From Mustela lutreola (taxonomy: Eukaryota > Chordata > Mammalia > Carnivora > Mustelidae): a stretch of 64,000 nucleotides of DNA. Shown piece by piece: positions 60,261 to 64,000 of the stretch (position 1 is its first letter; each line of letters starts with the position of its first letter). The translations under genes were made by a program, and so were the position numbers. The notes beneath the pieces are model-generated. The model saw only the letters and a list, made by a program, of their open reading frames with translations. It was not told the origin of the DNA and ran no database searches. The stretch lies in assembly GCF_030435805.1 (NCBI RefSeq), contig NC_081303.1, forward strand, positions 74,189,910 to 74,253,909. The letters are read 5' to 3'.

Positions 60261-60639
60261 AGACACGCTGCTTCCTTCCCTTCCGCTACCCTTGTCCTCT
60301 CCCACACAAGCTGCGCCCCGTAACGAGTTTGGGGTTGTTCTGCTTTTCCCCAGCAAGTCCACCAAACCCAAACTAGGTTTAGGCCTTAAAGGTCTCTCTC
60401 CATAAGGTCTCTTTTTCTGTATTACTTTTTAGGGGAAGAGGGAAGACTTGCGTAGGGCAGGAAGACCTAAGGAAATGGACAAGACTTCAGCACATCCCAG
60501 AATCTTCCGGAAACACCCTCCCACCAGCTGTGTGCCCGGCTCACTGCCCCGCTCCCTGCGGGCCTCTGCTCCAACCTTACCTCATCGGAAAAGTGCCTCT
60601 TGGTCACCCCCAGTGAGATATCGGCCCCCCCACCCTGCT

Positions 60640-60810
60640 TGGTTTTTCTTCACTGCACTTCCTACGCTGACATGTGCTGGTCTGTCCTCCCTTACTGGAG
60701 AAGATTAGTAAGAACAGTGACTGTTTTGTTCACTGCTAGAGCCCCACGTCCTAGAACCACGGGGCACACAGTAAGTATTCAGGGAACAAATGAATCTGTG
60801 AGTTCGAAAC
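60640..60810 (+). repeat. L2 LINE 3' fragment, second copy
   Basis: 'gactgttttgttcactgcta', 'gagccccacgtcctagaacc', 'ggggcacacagtaagtattc' and 'agggaacaaatgaatctgtg', the terminal part of L2. Confidence 0.75.
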
Positions 60811-60950
60811 ACCCTCCCCACATTGGAAAAAGAGCACGAGTCGATATGATTACATACATCAAAGATAAAGTTCTATACTGGCCTTCAAAACCTATCGATA
60901 CGCAATGGGAGACCTTACTTGACAAACCTGAGCAAAAAGTCTAGTTGTGG

Positions 60951-61146
60951 GCGCCTGGGTGGCTCAGTTGGCGCCTGGGTGGCTCTTTATTTTGGTGCAA
61001 GCCATGATCTCAGGGTTGTGAGATGGAGCCCTGCGTTGGGCCCTGTGCTGGGCGGGGAACCTGCCTGAGACTCTCCCTCTGCCCCTCCCCACCACGTGCG
61101 TGTGTGTGCACGCACGCTCTCCCTCCTCTCTTGCTCAAAAAAAAAA
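60951..61146 (+). repeat. CAN-SINE with duplicated head
   Basis: The head ggcgcctgggtggctc occurs twice within 20 bases (about 60952 and 60970). Tail lost its AATAAA motif and ends in a plain A run. A purine/pyrimidine stretch cgtgtgtgtgcacgcacg replaces part of the CT body. Confidence 0.88.
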
Positions 61147-61304
61147 GTAGTTGTTTAGGGGACCCCAAGTCAGATGTTAACCTGTAGTATGAGTGCGACG
61201 TCCCGACCATGGGGGAGGGGTAGGAGGATTTCATCTGTGCTGGTCATGACATATACGGCCTGTTCTGTCTAGCACAGGCAAGAATACAAACTGTTCTCTT
61301 CTTG

Positions 61305-61495
61305 TGTACATTTGCTGTGTCCCTGCCAGGCACGGTGCCAGCGCTTTCTCTGAGTCAACAAACTCACGGACTAGTACCACTGATATCCCCACTTTAGAAG
61401 TGAGGAACCTGGGGACTCAGATTTGCCCGAGGCCACATACGAGCAAATGGCAGTGATGGGACCCAGACTCTGGTCGGCCTGACACCAGAGCGTCT
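61305..61495 (-). repeat. MIR SINE
   Basis: 'tgccaggcacggtgccagcg', 'ccccactttagaagtgagga', 'gcccgaggccacatacgagc' follow the reverse complement of MIR over nearly full length. Confidence 0.78.
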
Positions 61496-63074
61496 CTTCA
61501 TTATGGATAATCAGGGTCATAAAAGGCCTGGAAACCATATCAAATGAGGCAAAGTTGAAGGAATGGGAGCTGAGGGGTCTGGGAATGAAAACTTTCTGGT
61601 TATTGAAGGCATCTGGATGGAAAAAGTGTGGCTGGACTGTACGTCAGAGGCCCGGCCCAGCACCTGCGCGTAGAAGCTACAAGAGGACAGACTCTGATTC
61701 AGTGAGAAGAGTCAGATTATTATTAGAACTGCCTCACAACGGCTCAGATTGCTTCATGAGGCAATGACCCTCCAGCTGAAAACTTTCAGAGGTTGAATCG
61801 CCCTTGCTCAGGCATATTTTAAAAGAGATCTCTTCAGTAGGGATTGGACTAAATGTCTCTGAAGTTCTTTCTCCAACATTCCATGATTCTATGAAAGTTG
61901 GGGTCAGGCAAGAAAAGAAGAGGTTACGTTCTTTAATAATACAGTACAGAGAAGGACTAAACCATTAACAAATGAAGGCCACCGCGTCCACAGCCATACT
62001 AAATAATAATACTGTCTCTCGGGTACGAAGTGGAGTAAGGGTCGTTAGGGACGGGCTTCACCACATGGCAGCAGCCTTGGTAGGAAGCTCCTCGGAAGCC
62101 GGTGGAAGTAGCGTCCTGTCCATCTCCTCCAGGCGAGCGGCTGAAGGGACCTCAGGAAACAGGCGAGCAGCTGAGTGGATTCCATGGTCAGTGAAAATGG
62201 GCCCAATATGAAAAGTGGCTCTCGGTTCACTGGTCAGGGACTGTCCTGAAAACTGCTTGCTACTGATGAATGACAGCGCAGAGACTGGCTCCAGGAGACG
62301 AGGAAAGCGGGAAACCAACAAGACAGGTACATTGCTGAGGACGGTTTAAAGAGAGGTGTCGAGGCCAGGCTGGGAGGTGTCTGAGCGAGGCTTTCGGCTC
62401 CACCAGAGACTTACTCTGTGGTCTTGAGAGAGCCCACTCATGCCTCCACACCTGCTGTTAGAAACATGGATACGGGGCGGGGAGAGAAGAGGTGGGGTTC
62501 CCATGTCTCAGGACAGGGAAGGGAAAGGGGAGAAGCCTGTGAAGCCACCTGTAGCCTATGCCAGGCGCTCTCCTGCACCTGGTTTCCCACTTCTGCCCCC
62601 TTCTTTCTTTTAGTATCGGTTAGCCCCTGCCTCTCTCCCCCCACACCCACGGCAGTGAACTAGAAAAATCAGAGATGCTGAAACTAGGAGCCCCTGCCCT
62701 TGCTTTCATCAAAAGCTTGGTGGGAAAAGGAAGTTGGAACTAGGGGCTGCAGTGAGGGTTTTAGAAGTAGTCGTACTTGGCAGCGACTGTGCTGCTTGCT
62801 GCTTTTGTCCTCCAAGGTCACGGATAATCGAGTGTTGGCTGGGTGAACCTCCCAAGGGCGAAGGCGTTTGAAACGAAGCACTCTATGAGATGTGAGAAAG
62901 TCAGAAGTGGCAGCTCTCTACGTAGGACCCCTGCGTACGTCTGAAGACCTGTAAGATGTCCGTGGGCTGTGCCCTGCGCTCTCAGCCTTGGGCCAGACCT
63001 GCACTTGACACTCCCTTTACTGAAATAGCATTTCCCTATCAAGTGGGCCCGGGTGATACAGTGAAATGACAACG

Positions 63075-63245
63075 GAGTGTGGCATCACCTGGACCTTGGT
63101 TTAGGTTCTCGCTCTACCCTTACTGTCTGTCTGACTCCACCCAGTTGTTCTGTGTCCCTGAACCGTAGTCTCCTCAGCCGGCAGATATACGTAATAATGC
63201 CTAGACCGAGGATGTTGTAAGATTAAATAAAATGGAGTAGGTTAA
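63075..63245 (+). repeat. MIR SINE
   Basis: 'gtgtggcatcacctggacct', 'tctgtgtccctgaaccgtag', 'gttgtaagattaaataaaat' follow the MIR order. Confidence 0.72.
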
Positions 63246-64000
63246 AAAGCTGAAGTAATTTCTCTGTTTCACTAATATTCCTTCTAAAGGAAACCACTAT
63301 ATTATACCCCGCACCCTCGAAATTTCCAAGGAAATCTGGAACTGCAATTAGAGAAAAGAATATGTTGGAAAGAAGGCAGAAGACAAAAGGGAAAGAGCAG
63401 GAGGAAAATCATGGGGTGCTCATGTGGCCACAAAAGGGAAACCTGTTGGAGAAATTTAGGACTCAGGAAGACAGAGATGCAGAAGGTGAAGTGGAAGAAA
63501 GCAAGCCAGCTAACATTTAGCCTTGGGCAATCAGTGGGAAGCAGTAGCTAATGGGCGTGATCTGCCTTCTGGATACTTCCCCTAATCTGACGGTGTCTTC
63601 TTGACACTGAAGTGAGAGAGCTCATTTCCACGAACCTCTAACTGCGGAATGAGAAAAGCCATTTCCTCGTTGGACTATGGCCCCACCCTAAAAATTGTCC
63701 TCCGGATGCTCAAACCTTCTGGGTTGTCTGAAGGATAGACTCTCCTAGGAGACAGGAAGAAACCCTTGGCTGACAGCAACTCCCACCGAAGCTGGGGTAG
63801 AGTGAGGGAGAAGCAGGGCAACTCCTGTATTTTGGAAGCAGAGAAGCGGAGCCCAGGAAGTTTGCAACCCTAGCACATTTTGGAGGAAGCCCCAAAGAGG
63901 GGAGAACTTGCTTATTCAGCTTTTCTTCCCCTTCCTCCTCCCCATTTTCCCCTCCACTCTCTGCCCCTGGAGGGCAGCTCAGCTGGGAGCCCGGAGACCC

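Larger units (their letters stand above)
59323..64000 (-). other. SYT11: SYT11 intron 1 (to the right edge)
   Basis: No exon 1 candidate coding for a MAEITNIRPSF-like start was seen on the minus strand, so the 5' end is beyond the window. Contains L2, MIR and one CAN-SINE. 61500-63070 and 63245-64000 are unique sequence with nothing I can name. Confidence 0.8.

Noticed and set aside
59323-64000. SYT11 exon 1 near the right edge
   Set aside because: No minus-strand sequence coding a MAEITNIRPSF-like start followed by a donor was found; the exon must lie outside the window.

Overview
This is a window of mammalian nuclear DNA from a caniform carnivore. The main clue is about fifty copies of the tRNA-Lys-derived CAN-SINE family (head ggcgcctgggtggctcag; tail aataaataaaatctt, or the reverse on the other strand). 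The youngest copies carry a 'tctgcctacttgtgatct' body that I associate with mustelid-type CAN-SINEs rather than dog SINEC_Cf; that narrower placement is inference. Gene content and order match human 1q22 (ARHGEF2 - RXFP4 - KHDC4 - RIT1 - SYT11), shown here in inverted orientation.

Layout. 1-15.2 kb is intergenic sequence crowded with SINEs, old L1, L2 and MIR. At 1.6-2.03 kb on the minus strand it holds a decayed, internally deleted remnant that I identify as the relaxin-family receptor gene RXFP4. 14.8-16.4 kb is a CpG island with a GC-rich minisatellite and the KHDC4 promoter. KHDC4 (plus strand, 14 coding exons, complete, 614 residues) runs from 15.68 to 32.53 kb and ends in a 3' UTR with a poly(A) signal near 33.6 kb. 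Less than 1 kb further is a second CpG island, the promoter of RIT1 (plus strand, five coding exons, complete, 218 residues, 34.75-39.42 kb). From 48.87 kb to the right edge lies SYT11 on the minus strand: 3' UTR and coding exons 4, 3 and 2 are present, while the first coding exon (the N-terminal dozen residues) lies beyond the right edge. RIT1 and SYT11 therefore converge tail to tail across a SINE-rich gap.

The three intact genes are ordinary, conserved host genes: a KH-domain splicing factor (KHDC4), a Ras-family GTPase without a lipidation motif (RIT1), and a vesicle protein with two C2 domains (SYT11). They are neighbours by ancestral synteny and nothing in the sequence suggests a shared pathway. 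I found no CRISPR array, operon, or new biochemical system. The most informative observations are the RXFP4 relic, the promoter minisatellite, nested and inverted SINE clusters with readable target-site duplications, and small lineage changes at the RIT1 N terminus and in the KHDC4 proline-rich region.
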